Below, in pieces: positions 19,166 to 28,586 of a stretch of DNA of 64,000 bases (its first letter is position 1; every line of letters begins with the position of its first letter). The notes beneath the pieces were generated by a model. That model was not told the DNA's origin, made no database searches, and worked only from the letters and a program-made list of their open reading frames with translations. Origin of the DNA: Marinomonas spartinae (lineage in GTDB: Bacteria; Pseudomonadota; Gammaproteobacteria; Pseudomonadales; Marinomonadaceae); assembly GCF_900089775.1 (NCBI RefSeq), contig NZ_FLOB01000002.1:62001-126000 (forward strand). The letters run 5' to 3'. Made by a program: the position numbers and the translations under genes.

Positions 19166-19693
19166 ATGAGTAATATACAATTGAGCCATGAAGCTCATCA
19201 ATCAACCCAAACAAGATACCCTGTCTGTTTTTTAGCCCATGATATAGATGTGCCGATGAACGTCGGTAGTTTTTTTAGAGTGGCAGATGCTCTGGGGGTG
19301 GAGAAGATATTTCTTACAGGAAGTACGGTGGTGCCTCCTAATGCAAAGATCAAAAAAACATCTCGCTCCACCGAAAAGTATGTACCATATGAATATTCGT
19401 CTGATCCCGTCACGATTATAGAATCTCTAAAATCATTGGGTTATAAAATCGTTAGTCTTGAGATTACCTCAGAAAGCATAGATTTAGCTGCTTTGAATAT
19501 GCTCCCAACTGATAAAGTGTGCTTGGTATTAGGATCTGAAAATTATGGAATCAAAGATGAGATTCTTGCCTTATCAGACATCACTGTGCATATTCCCATG
19601 TTTGGTGTGAATTCCTCAATGAATGTTGCATCAGCGTGTTCCATTGCCACTTATGAGATTACACGGCAGTTGAGAAATGAGCGGCTGTCATAA
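19166..19693 (+). CDS. TrmH/SpoU-family RNA 2'-O-methyltransferase
   Basis: 175 residues, a bare SPOUT catalytic domain. The three SpoU motifs are present: NVGSFFRVADALGV, VCLVLGSENYGI and VHIPMFGVNSSMNVASACSI. These form the knotted AdoMet site. It lacks the N-terminal RNA-binding extension of RlmB-type enzymes, so the RNA target (tRNA or rRNA ribose) cannot be assigned. Confidence 0.85.
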   Translation: MSNIQLSHEAHQSTQTRYPVCFLAHDIDVPMNVGSFFRVADALGVEKIFLTGSTVVPPNAKIKKTSRSTEKYVPYEYSSDPVTIIESLKSLGYKIVSLEITSESIDLAALNMLPTDKVCLVLGSENYGIKDEILALSDITVHIPMFGVNSSMNVASACSIATYEITRQLRNERLS

Positions 19694-19831
19694 AACTAAA
19701 GAGCGATATATTAGTTTAGGAACAGTGGTTTAGATTTAGTTTGCCCCATCCCCTAAAATGATGTTATTAATTCACCGCTTTAATTTTCACGTACTAAAAA
19801 ACGGTATTTATAACGATAGGGAAGTTTTACC

Positions 19832-20572
19832 ATGTTTAAAAAGGGACTTTTTCTTGTGCTGTTATCAGGCATCACATCACCGGCTTTATTAGCATCCGAA
19901 CAAGCTCATTGGAGCTATGAAGGTCAGCAAGGACCAGATCATTGGAGTGCCTTATCAGGTGATTTTTCAATCTGTTCGCAAGGGAAAAATCAATCGCCTA
20001 TTAATTTAACTAAGATGATTGAGGCTAAGTTGTCGCCTTTATCTTTTTCCTATCGGTATGGTGGTAAGGATGTGATTAATAATGGTCATACGATTCAAGT
20101 AACCTATCAAAAGGGCAGCGTATTGAAGCTGGAGGGGCATCACTATGAATTAAGGCAATTTCATTTTCATGCGCCGAGTGAAAATACCATAGAGGGCAAT
20201 TCCTACCCAATGGAAGCGCATCTTGTTCACGCCGATAAAGAGGGGAATCTTGCGGTTGTAGCCGTTATGTTTAAGCAGGGAACAGCCAATTCTACGTTGG
20301 AAAAAATTTGGCGGGAGATGCCAAAGAAGATGCTACAAGAAAAACACTTATCGCAAAGTGTGAATGCGATGGGGTTGTTACCCAAAGACAAAACCTATTA
20401 TCGATTCAATGGTTCCTTGACGACGCCCCCTTGCTCTGAAGGTGTTGCTTGGTTAGTCATGAAACATTATATAACCGCATCCAAAGCTCAGTTAGAGACA
20501 TTTGAACGTACTGTTGGCGCGCCCAATAATCGTCCGGTACAGCCTATAAATGCACGGGTTATTCTAAAATAA
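19832..20572 (+). CDS. periplasmic alpha-carbonic anhydrase
   Basis: 246 residues with a signal peptide ending near ALLA-SEQ. Alpha-class marks are HWSYEGQQGPDHW, GKNQSPINL, QFHFHAPSEN and EAHLVHAD. The three zinc ligands would be His about 111, 113 and 130, and TTPPCSEGVAWLV carries the substrate pocket. It interconverts CO2 and bicarbonate in the periplasm. Full length for the bacterial group. Confidence 0.93.
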   Translation: MFKKGLFLVLLSGITSPALLASEQAHWSYEGQQGPDHWSALSGDFSICSQGKNQSPINLTKMIEAKLSPLSFSYRYGGKDVINNGHTIQVTYQKGSVLKLEGHHYELRQFHFHAPSENTIEGNSYPMEAHLVHADKEGNLAVVAVMFKQGTANSTLEKIWREMPKKMLQEKHLSQSVNAMGLLPKDKTYYRFNGSLTTPPCSEGVAWLVMKHYITASKAQLETFERTVGAPNNRPVQPINARVILK

Positions 20573-20799
20573 AATTGGATCAACAGAACATAAGATTACA
20601 AAATAAGAGGAATAAAGGTGGCTATTCTTTCTATATGTCTATACTATGCACTCTCCAGCTAGAAAGAAGTCTCTAATTATTAACTCTGATCTACGTAGTT
20701 TTATTCATAATTCTCGTCCTGAAAGTTTTTAAGTAACAGTCTATTTTTTGCATTTCCAGCCATCATATATGGCTATTACTAATATATCAGGTGATTATT
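20573..20799 (+). promoter_or_regulatory. leader of the cold-shock gene
   Basis: 227 bp between the carbonic anhydrase and the cold-shock gene, AT-rich and probably transcribed as a long leader, as is usual for csp genes. It contains a small hairpin AGCCAT/ATGGCT (20758-20774) just before the ribosome site CAGGTG. I found no known cold-box sequence. Confidence 0.4.
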
Positions 20800-21009
20800 A
20801 TGTCTACCCCTATTCAAGGTACTGTTAAGTGGTTCAATGAAACAAAAGGCTTTGGTTTTATCGAGCAAGAGTCTGGCCCAGATGTGTTCGCACATTTTAG
20901 CGCTATTGTCAGCTCTGGTTTCAAAACCTTGGCTGAAGGCCAAAAAGTAGAATTCATTGTGACGACTGGCCCTAAAGGCCCACAAGCAGAAAATATTACT
21001 GCGCTATAA
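20800..21009 (+). CDS. cold-shock domain protein (CspA family)
   Basis: 69 residues. The OB-fold RNA-binding motifs are [15 protein letters not shown] (RNP1) and DVFAHF (RNP2). The ATG at 20800 is preferred over an in-frame GTG three codons upstream because AGGTG lies at correct spacing. Cytoplasmic RNA chaperone that melts mRNA structure. A strong terminator follows. Confidence 0.95.
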   Translation: MSTPIQGTVKWFNETKGFGFIEQESGPDVFAHFSAIVSSGFKTLAEGQKVEFIVTTGPKGPQAENITAL

Positions 21010-21035
21010 TATCTAGCGAATTTTATTTTAAAAAA

Positions 21036-21068
21036 GAGCAAGTCTTTTCAAGGCTTGCTCTTTTTTTT
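21036..21068 (+). terminator. rho-independent terminator after csp
   Basis: Stem GAGCAAGTC / GGCTTGCTC followed by eight T residues, 26 bp after the csp stop. Confidence 0.9.
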
Positions 21069-21086
21069 GTAAAGTTGAATTTGATT

Positions 21087-21112
21087 GAAAGGCGAAATGC
21101 ATTTTGCCTTTT
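21087..21112. other. AT-rich hairpin between terminators
   Basis: AAAGGCGAAAT / ATTTTGCCTTT can form an 11-bp stem with a two-base loop (one G-T pair). It lies between the csp terminator and the terminator of the convergent DUF945 gene. Confidence 0.45.
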
Positions 21113-21118
21113 ATAAAA

Positions 21119-21151
21119 AAATGCCACTCATTTTTTTGGGTGGCATTTTTT
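21119..21151 (-). terminator. terminator after DUF945 gene (usable on both strands)
   Basis: AAATGCCAC / GTGGCATTT arms with T-runs on both sides. It is placed 19 bp downstream of the minus-strand DUF945 stop codon. Confidence 0.75.
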
Positions 21152-21169
21152 ATTGAGCTGCTTACTGTA

Positions 21170-22504
21170 TTACATCGGTAGCGGTATATCGAAGATGTTA
21201 GCCTGTCCACCTTTAATGGATATCTCTGTTCTATACTGATCTTTCTCTTTTTTGATCAAACCTTGTTGTACGAAATTCCCTATTATCATCTGTGCTTGTT
21301 GTTTGACTTGTGGTGACTGTGCTGGCATTTGCGCTTGCTTGGCGACAAATTGTTGCGCTAGTTTATCGGCAAGCGGTGCATCAACCAGAATATTTGCTTT
21401 AGCAATGGTGTAATACTTCCAAAATTGTGGGTTAAATAGGTCCACTAACTTAGGATCATTAACATCGGCAAGTTTACTGGTTAGGCTAGATTTAAAACTG
21501 CCTTCGGGCAGGGTACCACTGAAATCAGAAATATTAAATTCAGGCTTGCTGGCTAAAAATGGGCTAAGGTTGTCTTGTAAAACCGCTATGGTTTTTTGGT
21601 TTGTAGGATCCGTTCTGTCTGGAGCGTTATTAAGTTCTTTGTAGATTTTGGTTAAGACAGCGTTGTTTAAGTTTTTGAGTTCCGTAACAAGCGAAAGATT
21701 ACTTACTTGAACCGAAGGGAGACTAAGCGAGTTTGCGCCATAGCTGATTTTTATGTCACCTAGCTGTGTTTTCTTATCCAGATCTGAGTGGGTGTTAATA
21801 GAGAGACCTTTTATCGCCATCTTTGATGCTACTTGGATGTCTCCGACTTTCAATGTCATGTCGCTGTCACGCAAACCGCCATTATTCAGGTCAACACTGG
21901 TGTCCATTGATAATTTAACGGAAAGGTCTTTTAACGATGCCGGTTGTTGGTCATCAATATTGATATTTTTTAGTGCACCTTGATAGTGAAAGGTGTTGTT
22001 TTTATTCTCGCCTGACCCAGAATACCCGCTAAACGACAAGGTTTTTGCCTTGTCGGTAAAGCTTGGAATGGCATCCGTCATGGTTAAATTACCTGTTAAA
22101 CCTCGGGTTATATTAAGCTGATATAAGGGCTTGTTATCATCCCAAACCAAGGTGTCGCGTGCTTTGTCGGCTGGGATGCTGGCCTGTGTTGAATACAGTC
22201 CGATAAGACTTTGTTTATTGAATAATAGCGGGCCATAGTGTGTTTCGAGAACGATATTAGCTTTGATGAGGCCGATTGGACTATTAGGATCAATCGTTGA
22301 CGGATCAAGCTCCACCGAAATATTGGCTTTTGAACCAAACCAGGAGTTATCCATTGATTCGATTTTAGCATGATAACCTGCTGATTGATTTAGGTAGGCA
22401 ATAAAGCTTTCTAGCTGTTTCTGATATTGACCCGCAATGATTTTGGGAGAAATAATACACACAGCGGCAAGCACAATAACGAGTATACCAAGTAGCTTCT
22501 TCAC
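21170..22504 (-). CDS. DUF945 (YdgA-like) protein
   Basis: 444 residues. One N-terminal transmembrane helix (LLGILVIVLAAVCIISPKI) anchors a long beta-rich periplasmic domain. SWFGSKANISVELDPS and the repeated LSLPSVQVSNLSLV-type strands fit DUF945/YdgA, an inner-membrane family of unknown function related in fold to AsmA-like proteins. Stands alone. The start follows AAGGAAG. Confidence 0.78.
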   Translation of the reverse strand: MKKLLGILVIVLAAVCIISPKIIAGQYQKQLESFIAYLNQSAGYHAKIESMDNSWFGSKANISVELDPSTIDPNSPIGLIKANIVLETHYGPLLFNKQSLIGLYSTQASIPADKARDTLVWDDNKPLYQLNITRGLTGNLTMTDAIPSFTDKAKTLSFSGYSGSGENKNNTFHYQGALKNINIDDQQPASLKDLSVKLSMDTSVDLNNGGLRDSDMTLKVGDIQVASKMAIKGLSINTHSDLDKKTQLGDIKISYGANSLSLPSVQVSNLSLVTELKNLNNAVLTKIYKELNNAPDRTDPTNQKTIAVLQDNLSPFLASKPEFNISDFSGTLPEGSFKSSLTSKLADVNDPKLVDLFNPQFWKYYTIAKANILVDAPLADKLAQQFVAKQAQMPAQSPQVKQQAQMIIGNFVQQGLIKKEKDQYRTEISIKGGQANIFDIPLPM

Positions 22505-22659
22505 AAAGACTTCCTTTTCTAAATTAATGAGTTGATTGTCATTGTACAGAGAATCAGCAATTAAATGAATGCCAGTAGACTCTATCCTCCCTGTATTTTA
22601 CAGTGTGTTCTTTGTACAGCAGCTTACCTGTCGTACCATTTTTGTAGAGTGGTAACAAA

Positions 22660-23502
22660 ATGAATCAAGCTATCACCCTTAGAGTTAAATTTGCACGAAA
22701 ATTGCTCTCTCGTCTGTGCGTTATGGATTATCACACGGCTCTTATTGGCGGCTCTGTCGCCAAAGGTTGGGCGGATGATTACTCTGATATTGAAATAGGT
22801 CTGTTTTATACAAGCTTACCTTCTCTTAGTGATAGACAGGAGATGGTAAAAAGGACGGCGGGCACCGATGCTACTTTTTCAAGGCCTGATGGGAATGGTT
22901 TGATAACCGACTATTTTTATGTTGATGGTCTAAAAATCGATCTTTGGCATTGCTCGGAGGAAGTCATTGATGGTTTTATTCGGTCTATCGAAACGGCTTC
23001 ACTGACCAATGCCATTCAGGAAACCTTATGGGTTATTCAAAATGGTATGGTGTTAAAAACCTCCTCGCAATTAATACAGTGGCGTAATGATCTACATTTT
23101 CCACTGAAAAAACGCCAAGAAGTGGTTGCTCTACATCTAGCGGCTATTATCTCACCAGATTTGAAATTATATGCCCACCGTCAAGACTTACCCATTTATT
23201 ATGGTTTGATCTCAGGTATTCAAAAACGCATGGGACTTTTGTTATTTGCCCTAAACGGTATGTTCTCTGTAGATTTTAAGAGCCTTGAACAGAGTTTAAA
23301 GGAGCTGCCTATTCAACCTGAAAACTGTTGGCAGCGCTTTGAGGCGATTTATAAAGCGCCTTTTTTAGAAGGCGCTGAAATGATGGAGAGTTTGATTGCC
23401 GATACAATAGCTTTAATTCAACAGCATATGCCTGAAATGAGAGTGGAGAAAAAGCACGTTTTTGATAGGTATCGAAGACGACGTTGGGTCGGGCCTGTTT
23501 AG
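22660..23502 (+). CDS. nucleotidyltransferase-domain protein
   Basis: 280 residues. The N-terminal part holds a pol-beta-type nucleotidyltransferase motif, GGSVAKGWADDYSDIEIG, where the metal-binding pair reads Asp43-x-Glu45 instead of the usual Asp-x-Asp. A helical C-terminal half follows. Some relatives modify aminoglycosides or act as toxins, but there is no antitoxin-like neighbour. The substrate is unknown. Confidence 0.65.
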   Translation: MNQAITLRVKFARKLLSRLCVMDYHTALIGGSVAKGWADDYSDIEIGLFYTSLPSLSDRQEMVKRTAGTDATFSRPDGNGLITDYFYVDGLKIDLWHCSEEVIDGFIRSIETASLTNAIQETLWVIQNGMVLKTSSQLIQWRNDLHFPLKKRQEVVALHLAAIISPDLKLYAHRQDLPIYYGLISGIQKRMGLLLFALNGMFSVDFKSLEQSLKELPIQPENCWQRFEAIYKAPFLEGAEMMESLIADTIALIQQHMPEMRVEKKHVFDRYRRRRWVGPV

Positions 23503-23510
23503 GTGTCTAC

Positions 23511-24260
23511 TTAGACATTGCCAATGCCGCCATCCATCAATAACTCAGAGCCGAGCATGTAAGCGGATTCGTCTGAGGCTAAAAACACGGCTGCTTTTGC
23601 TAGTTCGATTGCCGATCCCATGCGTTTTAAAGGAATAAGATTGCTTACCTCCGCTCGCAGAGCGTTCTCCTCTTCTTGTTCTAGACCAAATTTTTTAAAG
23701 GCATCGGTTTGTGTTGGACCTGGGCTAAGGACGTTAACTCTGATTCCTCGATCTTTTAATTCGCCGGATAATGTCCTGGCTAAAGAAATGAGTCCGGATT
23801 TGCTGGCAGCGTAAACGCTACTTTGTGGCAAACCTATTTGGGCGGAAACACTACCACAAAGAATAATGGAAGCAGACGCGGAGAGGTGTGGCAAAAGTGA
23901 CTGGATAAGAAAAAGCGGCCCCTTTAAATTGGTATTGAGAACGTGATCAAAGGTGTTTTCATCCCATTTTTCTAGTGGTTGATGAGTGACATCGCCGGCA
24001 TTAATAAACACTATGTCTAATTTAGGGAAAGATACGCTGATCTGCTCAGCAAGACGCGTTTGTTCCGCGACAATACTCGCATCGCTTTTTAACACTAAGA
24101 GACGGCCAGCAAATTCTTCCCTTGCCGCTTTTAATCCGATGTCGCTACGACCCGTAATAGCGACATGAGCGCCTTCTTGTAAAAACTGTCTGGCGGTTTC
24201 TAATCCTATTCCTGCGGTGCCACCCGTGATCAGAGCATGCTTGTCTAATAGACGTTTCAT
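23511..24260 (-). CDS. SDR-family oxidoreductase
   Basis: 249 residues from the ATG at 24260 (AAGGTGG upstream). Classical short-chain dehydrogenase: cofactor loop TGGTAGIG, CGSVSAQIG serine region, catalytic YAASK and C-terminal LLMDGG. Arg/Ser after the second strand (TGRSD) suggests NADP(H). Divergent from an HxlR regulator 102 bp away, a common pairing in which the regulator controls the oxidoreductase under electrophile or quinone stress. Confidence 0.88.
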   Translation of the reverse strand: MKRLLDKHALITGGTAGIGLETARQFLQEGAHVAITGRSDIGLKAAREEFAGRLLVLKSDASIVAEQTRLAEQISVSFPKLDIVFINAGDVTHQPLEKWDENTFDHVLNTNLKGPLFLIQSLLPHLSASASIILCGSVSAQIGLPQSSVYAASKSGLISLARTLSGELKDRGIRVNVLSPGPTQTDAFKKFGLEQEEENALRAEVSNLIPLKRMGSAIELAKAAVFLASDESAYMLGSELLMDGGIGNV

Positions 24261-24362
24261 ATAAAATACCACCTTGTTGTGTTGGTTAAGTGGTCGCATT
24301 ATCAGTATATTAGTATGTTTTTAATAGTAGGTACCAAATAGATACTAAAGAGGAAAATATTA

Positions 24363-24710
24363 ATGACCACATTATTTACTCAGTCTACTGAACCTTGTCC
24401 TATGGTGGATTTTGTCAATCTTGTCTCAGGAAAATGGGCCATTCCGATTCTCTATCGTTTAATCGTGGTGGATGATGCGATTCGTTTTGGTGCACTGCAA
24501 AGAGCGGTAGCGCCTATCACACAGAAAGAACTCACCAAACAATTAAGAGCCTTTGAATCGATAGGTTTGGTGACACGAGCCATGTACCCAGAAATGCCGC
24601 CACGAGTGGAATATCAAGTGACGGAGCTTGGCAAAACCTTAAAACCAACATTGGATTCATTGGCCCAGTGGATGAGAGAACATAGGGAGGAGCTAAGCGC
24701 GCCTCTATGA
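24363..24710 (+). CDS. HxlR-family transcriptional regulator
   Basis: 115 residues, a single winged-helix domain. The N-terminal CPMVDFVNLVSGKWAIPIL contains the conserved redox-reactive Cys (about 12) of HxlR proteins, and QKELTKQLRAFESIGLVTR is the recognition region. Probable repressor of the divergent SDR gene. The shared promoter region carries the inverted halves TAGTAT and ATACTA. Confidence 0.88.
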   Translation: MTTLFTQSTEPCPMVDFVNLVSGKWAIPILYRLIVVDDAIRFGALQRAVAPITQKELTKQLRAFESIGLVTRAMYPEMPPRVEYQVTELGKTLKPTLDSLAQWMREHREELSAPL

Positions 24711-25044
24711 TGTAGTGGTGATTTTGTTATAAGAAAATTTTATATAAAGTGTTTGTTGTTATTTCATTATGCACTAAGGAAGAATTCATTGATTCCAAAA
24801 TCACACTAATAGTGAAGAGAGGTTTTTGTGAATAAAAATATAACATATTGATTATTATGTAATAATTTTTCCATTTAGTAGTGATTTTGTGTTTTGTCAA
24901 ATTCTATTAGATTGTTTCTGAAAAAGTACTAGATGGTCTTTGTTTCTTCTCTCCCTAATAATTGGCGCATTCCCAATTGCAGCCATCGGCTGCAAAAAAC
25001 AAAAATAATATGACGTCCATCAGGACATTGAGTGGAGAAATACA
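24711..25044 (+). promoter_or_regulatory. long leader/promoter region of the lactate permease gene
   Basis: 334 bp, very AT-rich, without a gene. The only clear structure is a perfect 8-bp inverted repeat TTGCAGCC-ATC-GGCTGCAA (24977-24995), about 50 bp before the start codon. It lacks a U-run, so it is more likely an operator or leader hairpin than a terminator. GTGGAG is the ribosome site. Confidence 0.45.
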
Positions 25045-26619
25045 ATGGATTTACTGGTATCCATATTCCCTATTGTTTTATTAATCTATGCAATGACAAA
25101 AAAGCATCCTGTCCCTTCCTATATTGCGTTACCCGCCACGGCGTTACTGGTCGGCATATTTCAGGTTTTTTATTTTCATGCGAATCAAACCCTTCTGTTA
25201 GCCAACGCAATCTCTGGCGTGTTATCGACTCTCACCCCGATTTCAATTATCGCGGGGGCAATATTGTTGAACCGAGTGATGGTATTGTCTGGTGCTGAGA
25301 ATATCGTGCGTCATTGGTTAGAGAGCATCAGTACGAATGCCGTTGCTCAGCTGATGATTATTGGTTGGGCGTTTGCCTTTATGATTGAAGGTGCTTCGGG
25401 TTTTGGTACGCCTGCCGCGATTGCCGCGCCCATTTTGGTGGGGTTAGGCTTTAATCCCATCAAAGTGATTTTGCTGACGCTAACCATGAACTCGGTACCG
25501 GTATCGTTCGGGGCTGTTGGCACGCCGACTTGGTTTGGTTTTGCACCGTTAAATTTAAAAGATGCGGAAATTTTAAGTATCTCTCAATATACCGCTCTTG
25601 TTCATACCATTGCGGCTTTTTTCATTCCGATTATTGCGTTGCGCTTTGTGGTGAGCTGGCAAGATATCCGTCGTAACATTATTTTTATCTTGTTGAGTGT
25701 TTTGTCCTGTACTTTACCTTATTTACTGATTGCCCAATGGAATTATGAATTCCCTTCGTTGTTAGGTGGTGTAATTGGCTTAGTCATCAGTGTCTTTCTG
25801 GCTCGTCACCATATTGGTTTGTCGAATGAGACGCGACATAGTGAAAAGCGTAAAGGGGTAAGCGGTAAAGCTTTGGCGATCGCCATTAGCCCGATGATTC
25901 TCTTAGTAGGGATCTTGATCATTACTCGGATTAAGCAGCTAGGTATAAAGCAGATCTTGACGGACATGACACCTTGGTTACATGGTAGCCTTGGTAGTAC
26001 TCAGGTAAGTGTAACGGATTCGTTAGCCATTTCTCTGACACACATTTTTGGAACCAGTGTGTCATGGGCTTATAAGACGCTCTACGTGCCTGCCTTGATT
26101 CCATTTTTAGTGGTTGTGCTTATTTCTATTCCGATTCTCAAAATGTCTAAAGGCCAAGTGTTTGAGGCGTTTTCGGATTGTCGACGTCGTATTCTGTGGC
26201 CGTCTATTTCGTTAATGGGGGCCCTAGTCATGGTGAAGTTCATGATGCTGGGTAAGTTAGATTCTCCTGTGCTAGTTATCGGCCACTCCTTTGCCGAATT
26301 AACTGGTGATAAATGGACCTATTTTGCTTCCTACTTAGGAGCATTAGGGGCCTTCTTCTCAGGTTCGGCCACCGTGTCTAACCTAACCTTTGGTGCCATT
26401 CAGCAAAGTATTGCAGTGAGCGTTGGCTTGCCGCAAACACTGATTTTAGCCTTGCAGTCAGTTGGTGGAGCGATGGGGAATATGGTTTGCTTGAATAACA
26501 TCATTGCAGTATCGACCATATTGGGTATTAGCCATAAAGAGGGCTTTATTATGAAACGTACGGTGGTACCTATGGTCATCTACGGATTAATCGCAGCATT
26601 GGTTAGTGTGTTCTTATAG
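25045..26619 (+). CDS. lldP: L-lactate permease (LctP family)
   Basis: 524 residues with about twelve to fourteen hydrophobic segments. The LctP signatures are clear: FMIEGASGFGTPAAIAAPIL and SVPVSFGAVGTPTWFGF, plus the C-terminal FFSGSATVSNLTFG. It imports lactate or glycolate with protons. It is ended by a strong terminator and no lactate dehydrogenase adjoins it. A role for a different 2-hydroxyacid is possible because a 2-hydroxyacid dehydrogenase lies 8 kb on. Confidence 0.88.
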   Translation: MDLLVSIFPIVLLIYAMTKKHPVPSYIALPATALLVGIFQVFYFHANQTLLLANAISGVLSTLTPISIIAGAILLNRVMVLSGAENIVRHWLESISTNAVAQLMIIGWAFAFMIEGASGFGTPAAIAAPILVGLGFNPIKVILLTLTMNSVPVSFGAVGTPTWFGFAPLNLKDAEILSISQYTALVHTIAAFFIPIIALRFVVSWQDIRRNIIFILLSVLSCTLPYLLIAQWNYEFPSLLGGVIGLVISVFLARHHIGLSNETRHSEKRKGVSGKALAIAISPMILLVGILIITRIKQLGIKQILTDMTPWLHGSLGSTQVSVTDSLAISLTHIFGTSVSWAYKTLYVPALIPFLVVVLISIPILKMSKGQVFEAFSDCRRRILWPSISLMGALVMVKFMMLGKLDSPVLVIGHSFAELTGDKWTYFASYLGALGAFFSGSATVSNLTFGAIQQSIAVSVGLPQTLILALQSVGGAMGNMVCLNNIIAVSTILGISHKEGFIMKRTVVPMVIYGLIAALVSVFL

Positions 26620-26667
26620 GACTTATAATGCCGTAATTACTTTAAAAACAAATGGATAGATTAAATC

Positions 26668-26695
26668 AAATGCCGCTCAAATGAGCGGCATTTTT
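26668..26695 (+). terminator. terminator after lactate permease
   Basis: Perfect stem AAATGCCGCTC / GAGCGGCATTT with a short loop, ending in five T residues. Confidence 0.92.
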
Positions 26696-26723
26696 AGTTA
26701 AAAGCGAAATAGCTAAAACTTTC

Positions 26724-26751
26724 TTGAAAAGACAAATGTATGATGTATGAT
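26724..26751 (+). promoter_or_regulatory. garD promoter with candidate operator
   Basis: TTGAAA (26724-26729), 16 bp, then TATGAT (26746-26751) make a plausible sigma-70 promoter. The nonamer TGTATGATG (26737-26745) overlaps it; the same nonamer precedes kdgD and the TRAP dctP gene. Candidate binding site for the FadR-type regulator at 31033 (inference). Confidence 0.45.
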
Positions 26752-26867
26752 TTTTGGTAGTGAATATAGACAGTATTTGCTTGAGATTCTTGGCTGCTTT
26801 GAAAGCTTTCATTAGTGGCATAAAAATAATGATAAAACCAAAGGTTTGAATGCAGTTGAGGGCAGGT

Positions 26868-28436
26868 ATGAATGAATATGTGCTAATCAAAATCCACGCG
26901 AACGATAATGTGGCGATTATTGTTAATCAAGGTGGGGCCCCAGCGGGAGCAGAGTTAGAAGGTGGTATTGTATTAAAAGAAGCAGTGCCACAGGGTCATA
27001 AAGTGACACTAACAGCGATTGATCAAGGGCAAGACATCATTCGTTACAACGAAGTGATTGGGTACGCAAAGGAGCCATTGGCAGTCGGGCGTTGGGTGTC
27101 GGAAGCGTTAATGATTATGCCTACGCCACCTAAGTTGGATGAGCTGCCATTAGCGACGCGCGTTAAGCCAGACATTGCCCCCCTAGAAGGCTATACCTTT
27201 GATGGTTATAGAAATTCAGACGGTTCTGCGGGAACAAAAAATCTGCTCGGTATCAGTACGAGTGTGCAGTGTGTTTCTGGTGTAACGGAATACCTAGTAA
27301 AGCTCATTAAGCATACTTTGTTACCAAAATATCCGAACGTCGATGGGGTGGTCGCTCTCAATCATAGTTATGGTTGTGGCGTGGCTATCAATGCTCCTGC
27401 GGCGATTGTGCCAATTCGTACCTTACAAAACATGGCGAAAAATCCCAATTTTGGTGGTGAGGTGATGGTCATTGGTTTGGGGTGTGAAAAACTCCAACCT
27501 CATCGTTTACTTGATATCGACGATGCGCAAGCGGTGAATATTTTGCCGAATTCTGATGCAGCTCAATGGTTAAAAGACAATGTGGTTAGCCTGCAAGACG
27601 AAGTACATCACGGTTTTCAAGACATGGTTGATAGCATTATGGCAATGGCAGAGTCCCACCTTGAGCGTTTGAACCGACGTCGTCGCGAACCCTGTCCTTT
27701 GTCTGAATTGGTTGTGGGTGTGCAATGCGGTGGCAGCGATGCTTTTTCAGGTATTACCGCCAATCCCGCTGTGGGGTATGCCTCCGATCTGGTTATTCGC
27801 GCTGGGGGTTCTGTGATGTTTTCTGAGGTCACTGAAGTGCGCGACGCGATTCATTTGCTAACGCCGCGTGCCCAAAGCGTAGAGGTAGCCAAAGCCTTGT
27901 TGCGTGAAATGCAGTGGTACGACGATTATTTGAGCTTGGGTCAAGCGGATCGCAGCGCCAATACCACGCCCGGTAATAAAAAAGGGGGGTTAAATAATAT
28001 CGTTGAAAAGTCCCTTGGGTCGATTACGAAGTCTGGCAACAGTCCAATTGTTGATGTGTTAAGTCCCGGCGAACGTATTCGTAAGCGCGGTCTTAACTTT
28101 GCGGCAACCCCAGCAAGCGATTTTATTTGTGGCACCTTACAGTTCGCTTCCGGGATGAACTTGCATGTGTTTACCACGGGTCGTGGCACACCTTATGGTC
28201 TTGAGGTGGTGCCAGTCATTAAAGTCTCAACCAACAGTAATCTAGGTCATCGTTGGCATGATCTGATCGATCTAGACGCCGGTCGTGTTGCCACCAAAGA
28301 GATTACTTTAGAAGAAGCGGGTTGGGAGCTGTTTCATTTGATTATTGACGTGGCCAGTGGCCGTAAGCAAGTAGCGGCTGACCGTTTGGGGTTACATAAC
28401 GATTTGGTGTTATTTAATCCAGCGCCGGTGACTTGA
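26868..28436 (+). CDS. garD: galactarate dehydratase
   Basis: 522 residues from the ATG at 26868 (GAGGG upstream; an ATG six codons earlier has no ribosome site). N-terminal SAF domain (1-75), then the UxaA/GarD catalytic domain. [61 protein letters not shown] and the C-terminal [10 protein letters not shown] follow remembered E. coli GarD almost block for block, so galactarate rather than altronate is the likely substrate. It dehydrates galactarate to 5-dehydro-4-deoxy-D-glucarate using iron. First enzyme of the aldarate branch here. Confidence 0.92.
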   Translation: MNEYVLIKIHANDNVAIIVNQGGAPAGAELEGGIVLKEAVPQGHKVTLTAIDQGQDIIRYNEVIGYAKEPLAVGRWVSEALMIMPTPPKLDELPLATRVKPDIAPLEGYTFDGYRNSDGSAGTKNLLGISTSVQCVSGVTEYLVKLIKHTLLPKYPNVDGVVALNHSYGCGVAINAPAAIVPIRTLQNMAKNPNFGGEVMVIGLGCEKLQPHRLLDIDDAQAVNILPNSDAAQWLKDNVVSLQDEVHHGFQDMVDSIMAMAESHLERLNRRRREPCPLSELVVGVQCGGSDAFSGITANPAVGYASDLVIRAGGSVMFSEVTEVRDAIHLLTPRAQSVEVAKALLREMQWYDDYLSLGQADRSANTTPGNKKGGLNNIVEKSLGSITKSGNSPIVDVLSPGERIRKRGLNFAATPASDFICGTLQFASGMNLHVFTTGRGTPYGLEVVPVIKVSTNSNLGHRWHDLIDLDAGRVATKEITLEEAGWELFHLIIDVASGRKQVAADRLGLHNDLVLFNPAPVT

Positions 28437-28461
28437 TGATCACAGTGAGTCGATATACAGG

Positions 28462-28498
28462 TTGCCATTTACCATCTTTGTTGTATGATGTAATACAT
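28462..28498 (+). promoter_or_regulatory. kdgD promoter with candidate operator
   Basis: TTGCCA (28462-28467), 16 bp, TATGAT (28484-28489). The overlapping TTGTATGATGTAATACAT has TGTAT/ATACA inverted arms, a symmetry expected of a FadR-type dimer, and contains the shared nonamer TGTATGATG. Confidence 0.45.
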
Positions 28499-28586
28499 TA
28501 TATAGGTTAAATTGCTACCTCCTAAATCATTTAAATAGTCTTTTTAAGGCTTTACTTTCAACGATAAAAATAATGAGGAAGAAAGC

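Noticed and set aside
25045..26619. Lactate permease as part of the uronate operon
   Set aside because: A strong terminator and a separate promoter lie between it and garD, and it lacks the shared nonamer upstream.
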